A DNA stretch of 64,000 bases from Cryptomeria japonica (GCF_030272615.1 NC_081415.1:186057494-186121493), one strand, 5' to 3'. Shown: positions 11,835-24,614, counted from the stretch's first letter. The notes: generated from the sequence alone by a model not told the origin. A program made the numbers and translations.

Positions 11835-13149
11835 TATCCGGTGTGTTGTGCACCACATAGTGCAACTTACCGATCATTGACTGGTACTCCTTCTCATCCA
11901 CCAATGTTGTATCATCCTCCTTTGTTAGTTTGCAGCTAGTCACCATTGGTGTTCCAACTAGTTTTCTCTCCTCCATGCCAAAGGTCTTCAATACCTCTTT
12001 GATATACTTGGATTGGGTAATGAAGATACCCTCTTTCATCTACAAAATTTGTAGACCAATGAAATTTTTTATCTCTCCAATTAGAGACATCTCAAACTCT
12101 TTTTTCATCTTGTCTGCAAATGCATGACTTATATCATCATCTCCACTGAAGATTATATCATCTATAAATACTTCACATATCAAAATCTAACCACCTTCAG
12201 ATTTCAGGTAGATGTTGTTGTCCTCACTTGTTCTTTGAAATCATATCTTCAAAAGATGAGAGTGTAACCATTCGTACCATGCCCTTGGTGCCTGTTTCAA
12301 TCCATACAGGGCCTTGTGTAATCTGCACACCATGTCACTATCTTCTGACAAAGAAAACCCATCTAGTTGCTCAATATACACTTCTTCCTCTAGGATTCCA
12401 TTCAAGAAGGTAGACTTCACATCCATCCGATATACCTTAAATACCTTTAATGCTACAAATGCAAATAGCATTTAGACACCTTCTAGTCTAGCCACTAGGA
12501 CAAAGGTTTCTCCATACTCTTCTCCTTCTTCCTGGGCATATCCCTTGCATACAAGGCTTGCCTTGTTCCTTACCATTGTGCCTTCTTCATTCAGCTTATT
12601 CTTGAAGACCCATTTGGTACCTATGGCATTCTTGTGTTCTAGTTTGGGTACCAAGGACCATGTTGCATTCTTCTCTATCTAGTCCAACTCCTCTTCCATT
12701 GCCTTTATCTAGTCTTCATCAGTAAGTTCCTCTCTAATGGTCTTAGGTTCAAATTTTGAAATCATGCAAGAATTTTCTTTCACCTTTCTCCTTGTAAGTA
12801 TTCCCACATCTTTGTCTCCTATGATCTTCTTCAGATCATGATGTAGTCTTACATACCTAGGAATGACCGTAGTAGGTTCCACTTGCTTTTCCTCTTCTAT
12901 TTCAGCTTCATCTTCTTCTTCACCCATTGAAGCTTCTACTGATATAGAAACACTGAGGTCTTTCCGGTGTTTTTCACTTGTTTCTTTCTTATCCAGTTCC
13001 CAGAAGGCTACACCTACTTTATTTTCCATTTTCTTGTTGTCAGTTTCCTTAGGCTTCTCAGGGGATTCATCAACCCTGACATTGATACTCTCAACAATCT
13101 TTTGAGTCCTGTTGTTGTAGCACTTGAGAGCTTTTCTTTTAGTGGAATA
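11835..13149 (-). pseudogene. Copia reverse transcriptase with N-terminal linker
   Basis: RNA-dependent DNA polymerase of the copia element. Recognisable blocks in order are [70 protein letters not shown] and the catalytic box FIDDIIFSG (normally YVDD, at about 12,130-12,160). The region 12,710-13,149 is an acidic linker after integrase. Stops occur after EELTDED, EELD, LEGV, HLLKI and EGG, without major rearrangement. Several are explained by one C-to-T change from CAG, CAA or CGA. Upstream, the protein is cut from integrase by the solo LTR at 13,150. Confidence 0.88.
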
Positions 13150-14942
13150 TGTAATACCCCTACCCTAGTAGGACTTGTAAAACCTGTTTGACCTTGATTG
13201 ACTTCCTATGTGGCATTCTTGAATGGTAGGTTAACCGTGGTGCAATGTGTAGTTTAGATAATATAAATAATCGTGCATACCTATTATTGTACTTTTGCAT
13301 CGATTCTTGTGTAAATGTAATTGCTTCCTAACCCTTGTGATAAATCTCGAGCTAACGCCTTCATTGAATATGTATATGTATATGTATGCTTGCATGAATT
13401 CATGGGTGCAGGAGATTGCAGGTACAACACTGCCTAGGGCGAGGTTCATCTCCTTTGGGATTTGCAAGGTTGAGTATGCCTCCTTCATCCTTAGAATTCA
13501 GATTTGGTGGTTATAAAACTCTTGTCTTGCCTTAGCCATGGTCAGGTGAGCATCGCATGTGTGGTTCGTGGGGCTTTCCTTGCATTGGGTTGCGTGTCAT
13601 GTGATTTGGTGGACTTCCTCAATTTGTGTGCCTTGCGCAGGGTAAGTGGAGTTGTTATCCTAAGTATTAAATTCAATTTAATGAGTAGACGTACACATCA
13701 GTGATATAGAAATTTAAATAGGTAGCTTCTTTTATATGATTAATCGTTAATTTAAAGAGATCGTTTTAATTATAATTGTAGCAAGCTTAAAGTAGTTAAC
13801 TTGAATTAATGTGTTCATTTACGCATTATTAGTTGAGAAAATTAGGATAAATAGATTTCTTTCATTAGATTAGTCATTTATTTAAAAGGTCGTTTTATTA
13901 TGTTGTAGCGAGTTAATTTAATAGTTAATTTTAATAACAATGATTTTAATGAGTTATGCTTTTTAGAAAGGAAAGATTTAAAGTCATGTGGGAAATAGAA
14001 ATAAATTAATTCACATTCGCATTTTGGAAGAGAAAAGGGCAAATTTTATTATTTAAAGAAAATTATTCTTTTTACTTGTAAAGTTGATTTAGTATAAAAG
14101 ATTGATTTTTTTTGGAAATTTAAATTAATAAAAAAAAAACGCTTTACCCTGGTCAATAGTTTCGAAATATAATGTAGGCCTAAATTAGAATCGAGAAATT
14201 AAAATTAAAATTAAACAAGAAATAGAAACATTTTAATTTTAATTAGAAAAGCAAATAAGATGTATTGAATAGTGGAAAGAATGATTTCCATTTTGGATTT
14301 TTTTTAATTTTTAAAAAAAAAAAATGCCTAAATTCGAAATTGAAAATTAGGGCGAAAATAGGGTTTCTCATTTTAACCTAGTTTTGAAATGTTTTTGGGG
14401 GTTCTTTTCTTTTGGGTCATTTTTTTTGGAAAAAAAAAATGGTTTTTGGAAGAGAGATTGGGGATTTTGGGACAAAGATGGAGTTTTAGAGTAGCAGATT
14501 TGGGAGCTCTTCTTCAAAAATATTCTTCTCGGAATGCGTTTTGAGGTAGGAATCTGATCATTAGCTTGATTAAAATGTTTACAAAAAAAAAAGAGGGTTT
14601 TGTATTTTTCCTTCTTGCAACATTGATTTTCAGATTTTCCATTGATGTTTGTGAATGAGTTTTATTGTAGAAATTTGTAAAATGATAGCTATGTTGGATC
14701 TTTGTGAGGGAGGTGAGTTTCCTTGTGCCAAAGATTTTCTTGATGGGTGGGTTATTCAACAATTTCTACTACTATTTAGAAACCCTTGACATTCTGGAAA
14801 AAAAAAAAGGGGGAAAGAGAAATGTCTGTGATAGTTTTTAAAAAAATGGGGTTTGCTGGAAATTGTTTAAAGTCTGTGTTTTTTTTTTCAGACTGTGTGT
14901 TTTGGTGAGTTATTCTTTTTTAATATTTACATATACTATTTT

Positions 14943-15052
<110 letters not shown>

Positions 15053-15196
15053 TTAAGTAAAATTTGGATTGCACATTTTGGCAGTTTTGGCCAAGTCTGT
15101 TATTGTTATTTTAATAGAAAATTTAAAAAAAAAAAAACAAGAAAAAAAAATTTATTATCTCTACTCCCGATACGGCTGGGAGGGAATGGCTTCAAT

Positions 15197-15345
15197 GGCA
15201 GCACTGCTACCAGTTGGTAGCAGCGCTACCATTGGTAGCGAACTGCTACCAAATGGTAGTAGCACTACCAGAGGTAGCGGCCTGCTACCATTTGGTAGCA
15301 GCGCTACCAATGGCAGCTGTGCTACCAATGGTAGTAGGGGCTGCC
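15197..15345. repeat. Palindromic GCTACC/GGTAGC array
   Basis: Alternating GCTACC and GGTAGC (or GGTAGT) words spaced by four to eight bases form many short overlapping inverted repeats. The array is followed by a G-run and the inverted pair CACGTGG/CCACGTGGG at 15,360-15,380. The same arrangement recurs in the second LTR copy at 46,668-46,830, so it is a property of the LTR family. Confidence 0.85.
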
Positions 15346-17635
15346 AAGGGGGGGGGGGGGCACGTGGTTGTCCACGTGGGTACCTTTCCTCTTTTTTTTT
15401 GAAAATTAAAAAAAGAGTTTATTTTATTTAATTTTTAATTATTTCTTTTTTTAATTATTTTATATAATTTTTTTTAAAAAGAAAAAAAAAGATATATGTA
15501 TATAATATATAAAAATAAGGAAGAATTCAGATTAATAAGTGAATTTAAAATTAGTATAAGGGATTTAAATCCAGTCTCCTTGATATTATTTAATTTTAAA
15601 TTCAGTTTCTTATCTTATTTAATTTCAAATTAGTAAATAATATATTTGGATTTTAGAGAATCAACATTTAGTAAATCCATACTCTAATACAAGTTTTTAA
15701 TTTCATATTGATTACATCATACTCGAGTTAATACTTATTATTAACATGGACTAAATAGTAATGGTGGACTAATACGAATTTTTAAATAAAAGTTAAATTA
15801 TCAAATCCATAAACTTGATCGACATTAATGGTTAAAAAAAAAAGATATGGTAAACTTGCTCGACATTAATGGTAAGACTTGATATGCTAGTGTTTGGTCA
15901 TAAGTCGGTCAAGCCTCTAGTTAGGGTACCGTCAAACAAGAGGATCTAGGTTTGTTTCTTTTATGATTCAATTTGACCCGCTTCTAAAAGGGATCACTAT
16001 GTAATGATCAATCAAAGTAGATGTTGAATAGTGTGTGTGTTCGCCTAAAGGGCAGAGATGTAAAGGACATGTAAATTTGTAATCTTAACTATATTAAATT
16101 CCAGAGGGGTCTTGCAGTTGAGCAGACCCGGAGATGTAGCCCTTAGGGGTGAACTCCAAGATCATATCTGTGTTATGCGATGTTTTAGTTTCCTTTATTT
16201 CATGCTTTAAGTTATCATGTATGGTTGTTATCTTGTAAAGTGTACGATGGAAATTAACGAATTTAAATCTAAGTGCATAAAATTATTCATCTTGGCAAAC
16301 GTAGTAATTAGGTTCATAGAGGATTGTAATTAAGATTATGGAAAGTATTTTTGATAATGTGAATTGAAAATTGTAATAGTGGAAAGAATCTTGCTAGATT
16401 ACATCATTGGATTAACTTGTTGTTAAGCATGTAAATTGAACAAATGTGAATGGAAAACAAAGTTAGAATTAATGTTAAAATTTCTAAGTTGAAATCTAAA
16501 GAATGAACGTCATATAGGTATTTACTTTTATCTTCTTAAATGAGTAATGCCATGTTAATTATGTTTCACTATATCGGATGAGTTTGTATAGTTATTGCAA
16601 GTTTTAATCTCAACAAATAATCCTTACCAAGATTAACTTGGAAATTGGGTTAACTCAACTACTTATCCATAATTGTAACCATAATAAAGGAATCTCTTAT
16701 GATTGCTAAAATTGAACTAAAAAGGGAAGTGTTTGTATAGATGTTTACATCTTAATCTTAGTAAATGTATATACTTCTTATTAACTTCATTTACTAAAAA
16801 GAGTGACATGCAATAAGATAATTGTATTTTAATCCTAAAGGGAGAACGTCACTATGAACTTATATTTTAATCGTGTAATGATGAATATCATCTTGCTAAC
16901 TATATTTTAAATTAAAGGATGAACTCCTGTGTTCCTAATACCTTTTCACCTTAATGAATTTAGTCCTTCTATTAATATGATTAAAACTTCAATGAATTCT
17001 ATGGCTACTCACATTTTATCTCCATAAAAGAACTACAACACATTAGTTGGCTATGCATGAAATCAAATGAAGGGACCACACTCTATTAATTGTAGTTTAA
17101 TCCTTAATGAATGTATCTCATCTTATTAACCAAACCTTTAATGTTTAAGGAAGATTTCAAATGTGGGTGGTTATCTTAAAACCCAAATGAATGTACTTTG
17201 TTATATTTAAATGCTTGAACCTATTGGGAGGCCTCCTAATGAAATTATGAATTAAAGTGCATTGAGTAAATAATCCTCTCGATGGCCTCCTAACCACCCA
17301 AATTAAATGAACGCTTCCTAAAATTCTAAGATGTCATATCATTGAACATATATATAATCATGTCTTATGCATTATCCCACAATTAGGATATCCAGATTTA
17401 TGGATCATTTGATGCAAGTTGAGTTAGGTGTAAGGTTATGTAATCGTGTTGGGAAACCTCTTAGGATCATTTAGCCTTCCGCTGTGTTATCTAAGTTTTC
17501 AGATAACTCCAAATTATCTCAATGTTGTATCAAATCAGTAATACTCTTAACTATTATTATAAAAAAAAAAATATTTACACTCTATTCGAGTGTTTTTAAC
17601 TTAAACCCTTAGGGGTTTCCTGGTGGGGCATTACA

Positions 17636-18700
17636 GAATTTCCCAAAAATATTCCTTCATCACAGTTAGCATCAAACTTACTTAGGTTCTCACCTCTCCT
17701 AATATAGCATTTACTCCCAAACACTTTAAAATAACTTACATTGGGAGTTCGCCCATTCCAGTACTCATAGGGGGTTTTGTCTTTACCTTTCTTAATGAAT
17801 ACCCAATTCATGGTATAGACTGCAGTGCTCACTGCTTCTCTCCAAAATTTGTGAGTGACATTTCCTTGGATCAACATAGTTCTGGCCACTTCAACCACAC
17901 TCTACTTGTTTCTTTTTGCTATGTCGTTATGTTGTGGTGTCCTTGGGGCAAACAATTGCCTCTTAATCTCATTCTCCTCATAGTACTTATTGAATTTCAT
18001 CAGAAGTGAATTCACCTCCTTGGTCGGTCCTCAGTTTGCTTTATCCTTCTACTGCTCTCCTTCTCCACCAATGCCCTAAAGGCTTTGAACTTTCCAAATG
18101 CCTTTAATTTGTCTTTCAAGAATGTGAACCACATCATTCTTGATAAATCATCGATAAGAATCATGAAGTATTGATCTCCCTGAATACTTCTAGTTTTCAT
18201 CGGACCACACAGATCAATGTGCACTAGATCAAGTAAGTTCTCCGTGGAAAAATACTTACCTTTGAATGTTGAGGAAGACATCTTCCCAAGTTCACATTCT
18301 CTTCATAAGGCATTCTCTAGTTTGTTCAGCAAAGGCAATCCTCTTACTAGCCTTTATAATATTGTCAAAATTTATATGACAAAGTCTCTTGTGCCATATC
18401 CAACTATCATCAAATTTCCCCATCAGGCACTAACTAATCTTGGCCTTCAGTTGAAATAGGTTTCCTCGGGTCTTCTTACCGTTGGTAATAATTTCACTAG
18501 TCTTTCCTATTATTCTACAGTCTCCACCTTTGAATTCCAGTATGAGTCCTTTGTTGTTAAGTTGAGCAACACTCAAAAGATTATGCTTAAGGCCTTCCAC
18601 CCAGTAGACATCATCCACACTATTCTTTCCATTTAGTGAGATGGATCCTTTTCATTTCATCATGCAAGGTGCATCGTTGCCAAACTAGACAACACCACCA
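17636..18700 (-). pseudogene. Copia integrase with GAG-pre-integrase segment
   Basis: Integrase inserts the cDNA into the host genome. In minus-strand order: the pre-integrase segment at 18,430-18,618 (VEGLKHNLLSVAQLNNKG), the zinc-binding region with KRLCHINFDNI near 18,390, then the core with VHIDLCGPMKTRSIQGDQYF and LIDDLSRMMW at 18,012-18,281. The C-terminal part at 17,641-17,898 has NVTHKFWREAVSTAVY, TPYEYWNGRTPNVSYFKVFG and CDEGIFLG. The catalytic Glu block falls in a damaged stretch between 17,898 and 18,012. The coding region is cut by the solo LTR at 17,635 and continues at 13,149. Confidence 0.88.
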
Positions 18701-18719
18701 TCATATTCTTCAAGAGACA

Positions 18720-18790
18720 AATACTTTCTCTAATCACCGGTCATGTGGTGAGAACACCCATTATCAATGATCCACTCATTAGAGTTGTCA
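18720..18790 (-). pseudogene. Copia aspartic protease active-site region
   Basis: The minus strand reads WIIDNGCSHHMTGD. This is the plant copia protease block, normally DSG or DTG followed by CSHHMTG. Here the active-site triad is DNG, so catalysis is probably lost. The block lies between the gag zinc-knuckle segment and the pre-integrase segment, the normal copia order. Confidence 0.8.
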
Positions 18791-18799
18791 TTATATGAG

Positions 18800-19745
18800 A
18801 CAAGGGCTTTCTAGTCAGACAACTCTTCCTTGACAACCACAAACACTATGTCCATTCTCTTCATCCTCTGATTCCTCATCGGTAACACCTTCATCCACTG
18901 CAACAAGACAATTTCTCCTGCCTACTCCTTTATACTTCCTAAACCTCTTCGGTTTATCCTTATTGTCATTGCTAGGATAGATAACAGGTATATGTCCTAT
19001 CTTATTGTAGGAAAAACACTTCAAAGGAATCTTACCTCTATATTTTCCAGTGCCTTTTGGAAGTCTCTTGGCAAGAAGAGCTTCAAACTCCATCAGATTC
19101 TCCTCATCGTCCATATCTCTACTTGGCCTAGATTCATAACTGGTACTGATCTCTTTTCCATTCCTGGTCGGTGCAGAGGAAACAGACGCTCTAAAGTCTG
19201 ACTCGGTCTTTTAAACACTACCATCATAGCCATTTAATGCATATGCAGTCAACTTTGCAATAATAAAGTCTAAAGATACCCTGGTTTTGTTGATAGACCT
19301 TAGCTCATGAATATTGCATAGACTGGTAAAAGTGATCTCAAAACTTTACTAACAACAATGACATCATCAATTGTTCCACCAGTGCTCTTGATCTCTCCAA
19401 CCACTATCTTGATTCTTATGCCATACTGCTAAATGATCTCTCCTTCAACCATCCTCATATCTTAAAAATTTCCTCTAAGGCTTTCTTCCTTAGCTTGCTT
19501 GACATGTTCATCACCACCATAAATGGATTCTTAGTTTGTCCCATTTTCTTGTATCTCTCTTTTTTGATCATCAGTTAGAGTGCCAAAGGGGATTACATAG
19601 GCATTCTCAACATAGTTCCAATGTTATGCACCCAAACTTTTGATATATATCTTCATCCTACCCTTCCATATTTTAAAGTTGTCCCTATTGAACTTAGGAC
19701 CTTCCCTCTTCATCATTAAAACATGATCTTTTTCCTCAAGCGGTT
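18800..19745 (-). pseudogene. Copia gag (UBN2-type) with degenerate zinc knuckle
   Basis: Gag packages the element RNA into particles. The N-terminal end near 19,700 reads FNRDNFKIWKGRMKIYI, the usual start of copia gag. A central block around 19,330-19,450 reads QQYGIRIKIVVGEIKSTGG. At 18,815-19,114, MDDEENLMEFEALLAKRLPK is followed by CFSYNKIGHIPVIYP, a decayed CCHC knuckle in which the second and last Cys are lost. Several stops and frame changes interrupt the region. Confidence 0.8.
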
Positions 19746-19773
19746 AAGCTTATATCACTAAGGACATGGATGT

Positions 19774-19785
19774 GCTCTGATACCA
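19774..19785 (-). other. Primer binding site (initiator Met tRNA)
   Basis: On the minus strand TGGTATCAGAGC lies two bases after the LTR end. This is the classic plant copia PBS complementary to the 3' end of initiator Met tRNA. Confidence 0.92.
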
Positions 19786-19787
19786 AT

Positions 19788-21215
19788 TGATAAATAATGA
19801 TGAACTACTAAGGTCCTAACTGGTACTGAGAGGGGGGGGTGAATCAGTACAGAAAAACAAACCGCTTCAACACTTTGTTATATTAAAACACAGCTGATCG
19901 GTTGTTGAGTGGTTGTCCTCACCACATAACTTTACCAATCTATACCGGTTAAACAAAAATACTTTAGACAACTATACCAGTTAAACAAAAATACTTCGAA
20001 CAACATTCAATATATCTCAAACCTTGATAACTACTTCATTGATATCATCATGCATGAGTTGTACCAATAATACCACAACCATTTAACAATGCATGCATAT
20101 CTAACTTAATCAAAGCCACACAATCATTGCATGAAAATCTCACAACCCATAACACACAGATTTTTCACGTGGAAACCCAAATGAGAAAAACCACGATGGG
20201 AATGAATACCCACAAGCTATTTGTGAACTCTTTTGAAGTTTGCTCTATTAGGAGCCTAGTTCGGTTAAAGACTTTACAATAAAGGTCCTCTTAGGAACCG
20301 ATCTTGTTAAGGATCACCCAGTTAAGGGATGGCTATATACCCTATTAAGAGTTACCTCGCTAGAGGATTTAAGAACTCAATAACCCTGAGCCACTTGGTT
20401 AGAGGATTTACAACAAAGCCTATTAAAGCTACTCGGTCAAGGGATTTACCTTCTGTTGAAATGGTTAGAAGACAACAGGTAAAACAACCGAACTGATAAC
20501 AATACATCTTGCTAAGGAAAATCCTTTTCAGTTCGTCTCTTCTACAATCACACTCTGCAGATTCCTCACTCTGGTTAAACAAGTATCAAATCTCCAACAT
20601 GTAGACACAAATACAACTTTTGCCAATAACTGCAAATCAAAACTCATCGACCTTATAGACAACAATTAGGTCGATAGCATAAACCCTAAACCCTAAACAT
20701 TTCAAGTTTACACTTACAAGCGGTCCAATCCTGACCATCCAAACACATTACATAAAATGAAATGATCTAAAACAGATCACAATACATTCTGCACAATCCA
20801 AACGTCACTGCATCTAAAAATCAGTAACCCATCACACGCTCTTCACACACTGCTAAGAAAAATGCTCATTCCTGAGGTGGGCATTTAATGCATTCAATCT
20901 TCATGCACAAGAACCACAAATAAATCCTTCATGTGCACAAAGCTGACATGGCACCTCGATCTTTATCCTTATTCCTTTAACTAACTGGTCACAAAACATC
21001 ATCAGTTGCACCGCACAAGCCAAACCAGTAACCCTAGAGCTAAATTGAGACTACCGACTGGTAGTCACACTTAGTGAACCCCGACACCGGTCCACATTGG
21101 TCACTCCATCTCGGTTGACCATAACTGCTTCCAATCTTCATACCTATCCAGCTACTTGAGTAGTCATTGACATCAATGACAACATACATTATCACCACTT
21201 CATCATATACCAACA
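19788..21215 (-). repeat. 5' LTR of the copia element
   Basis: It pairs with 9,391-10,824. On the minus strand it starts TGTTGGTATATGATG and ends TTTATCA. The telomere-like AAACCCTAAACCCTAAAC recurs at 20,681-20,698. Differences from the 3' LTR are scattered substitutions and small indels, so the insertion is not very recent. Confidence 0.9.
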
Positions 21216-21220
21216 ACATT

Positions 21221-22058
21221 ATACACTCAAATGAGAAAAGTTGATGTTTTCATTGATGGAAAACAATTGGTATTATGGTTTACAGGTTACACCAGCACTA
21301 GCAGGCACTTCACATCGGCATTCAGTCTACACCGACAACAAATCATGCTGGCACTCTAGGCCGACTTGGAACAATAATGTTTTGTACTTTAAAATATATT
21401 TGTATAGCCGACTTGATGTATTGTAAAGACTCATATATGTATGTGATCTTGTAAGTCATTTTGTAATGTGGTAGTGATGTAATAAGGTAGTGTAATGAGT
21501 GATATATGAGATATTGTAGGACAATTGTTTATGCACTTTGATGTATCTATTTCGAAGAGAGAATAAGAAGAAGAGAAGAGCGAAGGTTATTCAGCAACAA
21601 GATTTCTGGTTAAGGTATTTCTTTGAGATTAAACTGGTACTAAATCAAGCATTGTAAATGTTATTTTAAAGTACATTATATTTGAATTTAACTATCCATT
21701 TATAGTCAGTGGGACTCCTTTTTGTTGTTGATGAGCTCAAGGCTGTTGGCCTTCCTGCATGTGCAAGCTCCTATTGTATAAGTAATATTTATTCATATTG
21801 GCCAGTGAGTAAATATTGTGGGTCACAAATCCCACTGAGGTTTTTCCCTTACTAGTTTTCCTCGCCAAAAATATTTGTGTTATGGTGTGCATTGATGGTT
21901 GTATTTCTATTTCTCTTTACTGCATTATTATTTATTTACTGGTATATTAATATAGGTTGTAAAGTTGCAAATAAGTTCAAATCTTTCATCCACTGGTTAG
22001 ATACTGATTTACCCCCCCCCCTGGCTCAGTGTCTTTGGGACTATCATAGCATCTAACA
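21221..22058 (+). mobile_element. Remainder of the older LTR (coiled-coil element, 3' LTR)
   Basis: This continues TGTTGGCATT at 9,381-9,390 after the copia insertion and ends ATCTAACA. It shares with 23,672-24,609 the words GGCACTTCACA, AGGCCGAC, TATTGTGGGTCACAAATCCC and the terminal C-run, so the two LTRs are one family. It abuts the C-terminal end of another copia pol at 22,059, which suggests the whole coiled-coil element had inserted into that copia. Confidence 0.75.
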
Positions 22059-22114
22059 CCTTTGAGTATCTTAGAGGTCAGCTAGGGTTTGTACCCCTTC
22101 ATGAGGTCAATTGA
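22059..22114 (+). pseudogene. C-terminal stub of a plus-strand copia RNase H
   Basis: The frame reads FEYLRGQLGFVPLHEVN followed by TGA at 22,112-22,114. This closely parallels the FTYLRGSLGVLPLHEVN end of the minus-strand copia. Only the last 17 codons remain here; the upstream part of pol is displaced by the inserted LTR. The 3' untranslated interior and PPT follow. Confidence 0.8.
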
Positions 22115-22412
22115 GAATGATGTAGGAATACATCAATCCTAGAGCTACTTACAAAATTTTATAGCTGGATTGGTGTAGAGTGAAGTTATTCCATAGGGGG
22201 CAATCAAGTTGTAGGTTGATGATGCTAAATAGTGAATTTTGGCATTGCATGTTTTACTTTCACTTTGGCATTGTTGTGAAAGGTGGAGAAGAATTATAAG
22301 ACTAAGAGGAGTGTTGTATGATTGTGGTAAAATGTAAACCAGGATTCCTATACACATCATCACAATCAAGAGTATTGATATTTGTATTGCCATCAATGAA
22401 AAAGGGGGAGAT
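22115..22412 (+). other. 3' untranslated interior and PPT of the second copia element
   Basis: Non-coding DNA after the RNase H stop, ending with the polypurine tract AAAAAGGGGGAGAT at about 22,399-22,412, immediately before the LTR start TGTTGGCA. Confidence 0.7.
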
Positions 22413-22611
22413 TGTTGGCATAAGTTGGAGATTGTTAGTATTTTTCTTGAAGGTTGCATTAATGATATGTTATGTTGTCATTATGTCAATAAACCATTTA
22501 TGATGTTAAGACGTCAGGTTATGATATTGTATTGCAAATTGGTAGGAGGAGCTAGCAAAGGGTAATGCAACCGGTAGGAGGAGTTTGTATTGGAAACTGG
22601 TATTACTTTGT
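22413..22611 (+). mobile_element. 5'-most part of the 3' LTR of the second copia element
   Basis: It starts TGTTGGCATAAG after the PPT. It resembles the solo LTR at 7,252 through the shared GCATTAATGATAT and the later CCGGTA-containing text. It is broken at about 22,611 by an oppositely oriented LTR piece. Confidence 0.65.
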
Positions 22612-22875
22612 TAGGATTCCCACAGATACTAAGAGGGGGGGTGAATCAGTACCTGACTGGTGAGTGGAATTTCTCAACTTAAAACATGCAGAACATATTA
22701 TAACAATGTACCAGTATGCAAGAAATAATGCAATAAATAGAAATAAAAGAAACCACATGAAAATCACACCATAACACAATGATTTAATGAGGAAAGATTG
22801 TTAAACCTCATAATCTAGTATGTTTTTCAATCCTTACAACAGATCTCTAATCGACAAGCACTTGAAAAATTCACT
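22612..22875 (-). mobile_element. LTR fragment in reverse orientation
   Basis: It begins TGTTAGGATTCCCACAG, then shows CTAAGAGGGGGGGTGAATCA, the reverse complement of the C-run plus CTCAG signature that ends LTRs of this group. It resembles the start of the 9,391 LTR (compare GGTGAATCAGTAC). It ends abruptly at the coiled-coil ORF, so it is truncated or recombined. Confidence 0.55.
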
Positions 22876-23418
22876 TTGGCTAAGAGAGCCGCTTTTGATC
22901 AAATCATTGAGAGAGAGAAGAAAAAGATTGAGGAGAAGCTGATTTTGATAGAAAATTCTTTGAAACAATGTACTAATATATACAGGGTATGTTGCAATAC
23001 TGAGATACTTACAACAAATGTAGATAAAAAGATAAAAGAGATACAGGAGAAGATTGCTAGTATTGCTAACTCTTTTGATGGACTAATTTCACTGACAACA
23101 TCTATTGATGGACAAATTTTGACTTTGGAGAACCAAATTTATGCTCTTGAAAAGGAAAGAGATAAGATCATTTGGAGAGCCAGAAGTTTCAGAGGTTTGG
23201 TGAGTCCAAGATTGGATTCACTCTGTGTACATAAGAAGGAATGCATGGATATGCTGAGAAATCCCACACCAGCATAAGTTAATGAGAAAGAATCACTTGC
23301 ATATTTACTGAGTGGACTTGTATCTATCTCCAACACATTCAAAATTGGATGGAATACTTATATGGAATTATTGGAGAAATCTTCTCCGAAAATCTTGAAA
23401 CTCATCAAGCTCCGATAA
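22876..23418 (+). pseudogene. Coiled-coil ORF of an LTR element (copy B)
   Basis: About 180 codons in one frame, with a single in-frame TAA at 23,275-23,277 and a terminal stop at 23,416-23,418. The translation is rich in Glu, Lys, Ile and Leu in heptad-like spacing (IIEREKKKIEEKLILIEN; QILTLENQIYALEKERDKII) and predicts a long coiled coil. The tail SPRLDSLCVHKKECMDM parallels GPRLDNLLTHQIELSKS in copy A. The N-terminus is lost at the 22,875 junction, so no true start codon is present. It lies directly upstream of PPT-like tracts and a 3' LTR. An env-like ORF of a Sirevirus-type copia element is the best guess. No enzymatic motif is seen. Confidence 0.5.
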
Positions 23419-23671
23419 GACATTTTTGGAGGTATTTAGTGTATAGTACTTATTCTTTGACAAATTTTTTTAGGCATTGATGTCAAAGGGGGAGTAGTAT
23501 ACATGTGAAAAAGAATGAAGAGTTGCATACGTTAGGGGGAGTTAAAGAGAATTTGGAGTATTGAAGTACTTTTCATATTCAGCTCAAGGGGAGCAGGGTA
23601 GGATGAAACCGATAGTTGAAACCATGACCATTTTTCACATGAGTGTTCCCATCAATGCCAAAGGGGGAGAT
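23419..23671 (+). promoter_or_regulatory. Repeated polypurine tracts before the 3' LTR (copy B)
   Basis: Tracts occur near 23,487 (CAAAGGGGGAGTAGT), 23,532 (TAGGGGGAGTTA), 23,587 (CAAGGGGAGCAG) and 23,660 (CAAAGGGGGAGAT). The last abuts the LTR. The spacing and words parallel those upstream of 9,381, which supports one element family with several PPT copies. Confidence 0.65.
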
Positions 23672-24609
23672 TGTTGGCAATTGACACTCCTTTGGTTAGG
23701 TTTAATTATGTTGTAAATTGATGGCAACATGATTTTGGGTTCAGACTTCATATGGTGTATTGGTAGGCACTTCACAAACTCTACATCGGCACCGACACCG
23801 ACACTGACAGGATAGAAGATTTCTCTGGTCACCGACAATGTAGGCCGACATGGTATAGTTAAGGTTATCAGTATTGGAGGTCGACTTATCTTGGGTTTGG
23901 CATAGGCAGCTTATTTTAATGTTTATTTATTTATGTTATATGGCCAACATGTAATCTAATATTGTATATATCCTTGTAATCTGACATAAGGCATAAATTT
24001 GTATAGGGTATATAGGGCAGATTGATTAGATCATTTTAAATAAGAAGAATATTATAGGGATATAATGTAATGCATATGTAAATGTGATATGATGCGAAAT
24101 ATATCAGAGAGACTATTTATGTGAGGAATTTATTTTAAGGGTTATTCCAGTACAAAGGTTTAGGGTTTTTACTGAAACAAACATAACTTAAGCCGAAACT
24201 GTATTCTGGCATAGAAGATGCTATCTTAGCAGTTCTCACTTCTTCGGATTGTTGTCTGGATTTTTATGTAGTCAGTGAGGCTCCTATAGTGATTAAGCAG
24301 TGTGCTCTAGGCTGTAAGCCTTCCTGCAAGTGCAGGCCCATAATATATTGTAATATCTCTTCATATGGCCAGTGAATTGATATTGTGGGTCACAAATCCC
24401 ACCTTAGGTTTTCCACATATAAATTTGTGTGTTATGATTCTCATTTATATGTTTGGCTTATTGGTTGATTTACTTCTTTCAAGTCTATTTATACTGGTAT
24501 ACCAGTTGGTGTATGAATATTTTGTTAAGGCTAAAATTTACCATTTCGGTATAACACTGATTCACCCCCCCAACCCCCCCCCCCTTCTCAGTTTTATTGG
24601 TTTCCAACA
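23672..24609 (+). mobile_element. 3' LTR of coiled-coil element, copy B
   Basis: It begins TGTTGGCAATTG after the PPT and ends TTTCCAACA, an inverted TGTTGG/CCAACA pair. It is about 938 bp long. The C-run followed by TTCTCAG at 24,565-24,593 marks its 3' part. It is related to the older LTR at 21,221-22,058. LINE-derived sequence follows without a recognisable target duplication. Confidence 0.75.
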
Positions 24610-24614
24610 CTAAG

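Noticed and set aside
15197-15345. CRISPR-like array
   Set aside because: Units are short palindromic words with no constant repeat and spacer lengths, inside a plant LTR.
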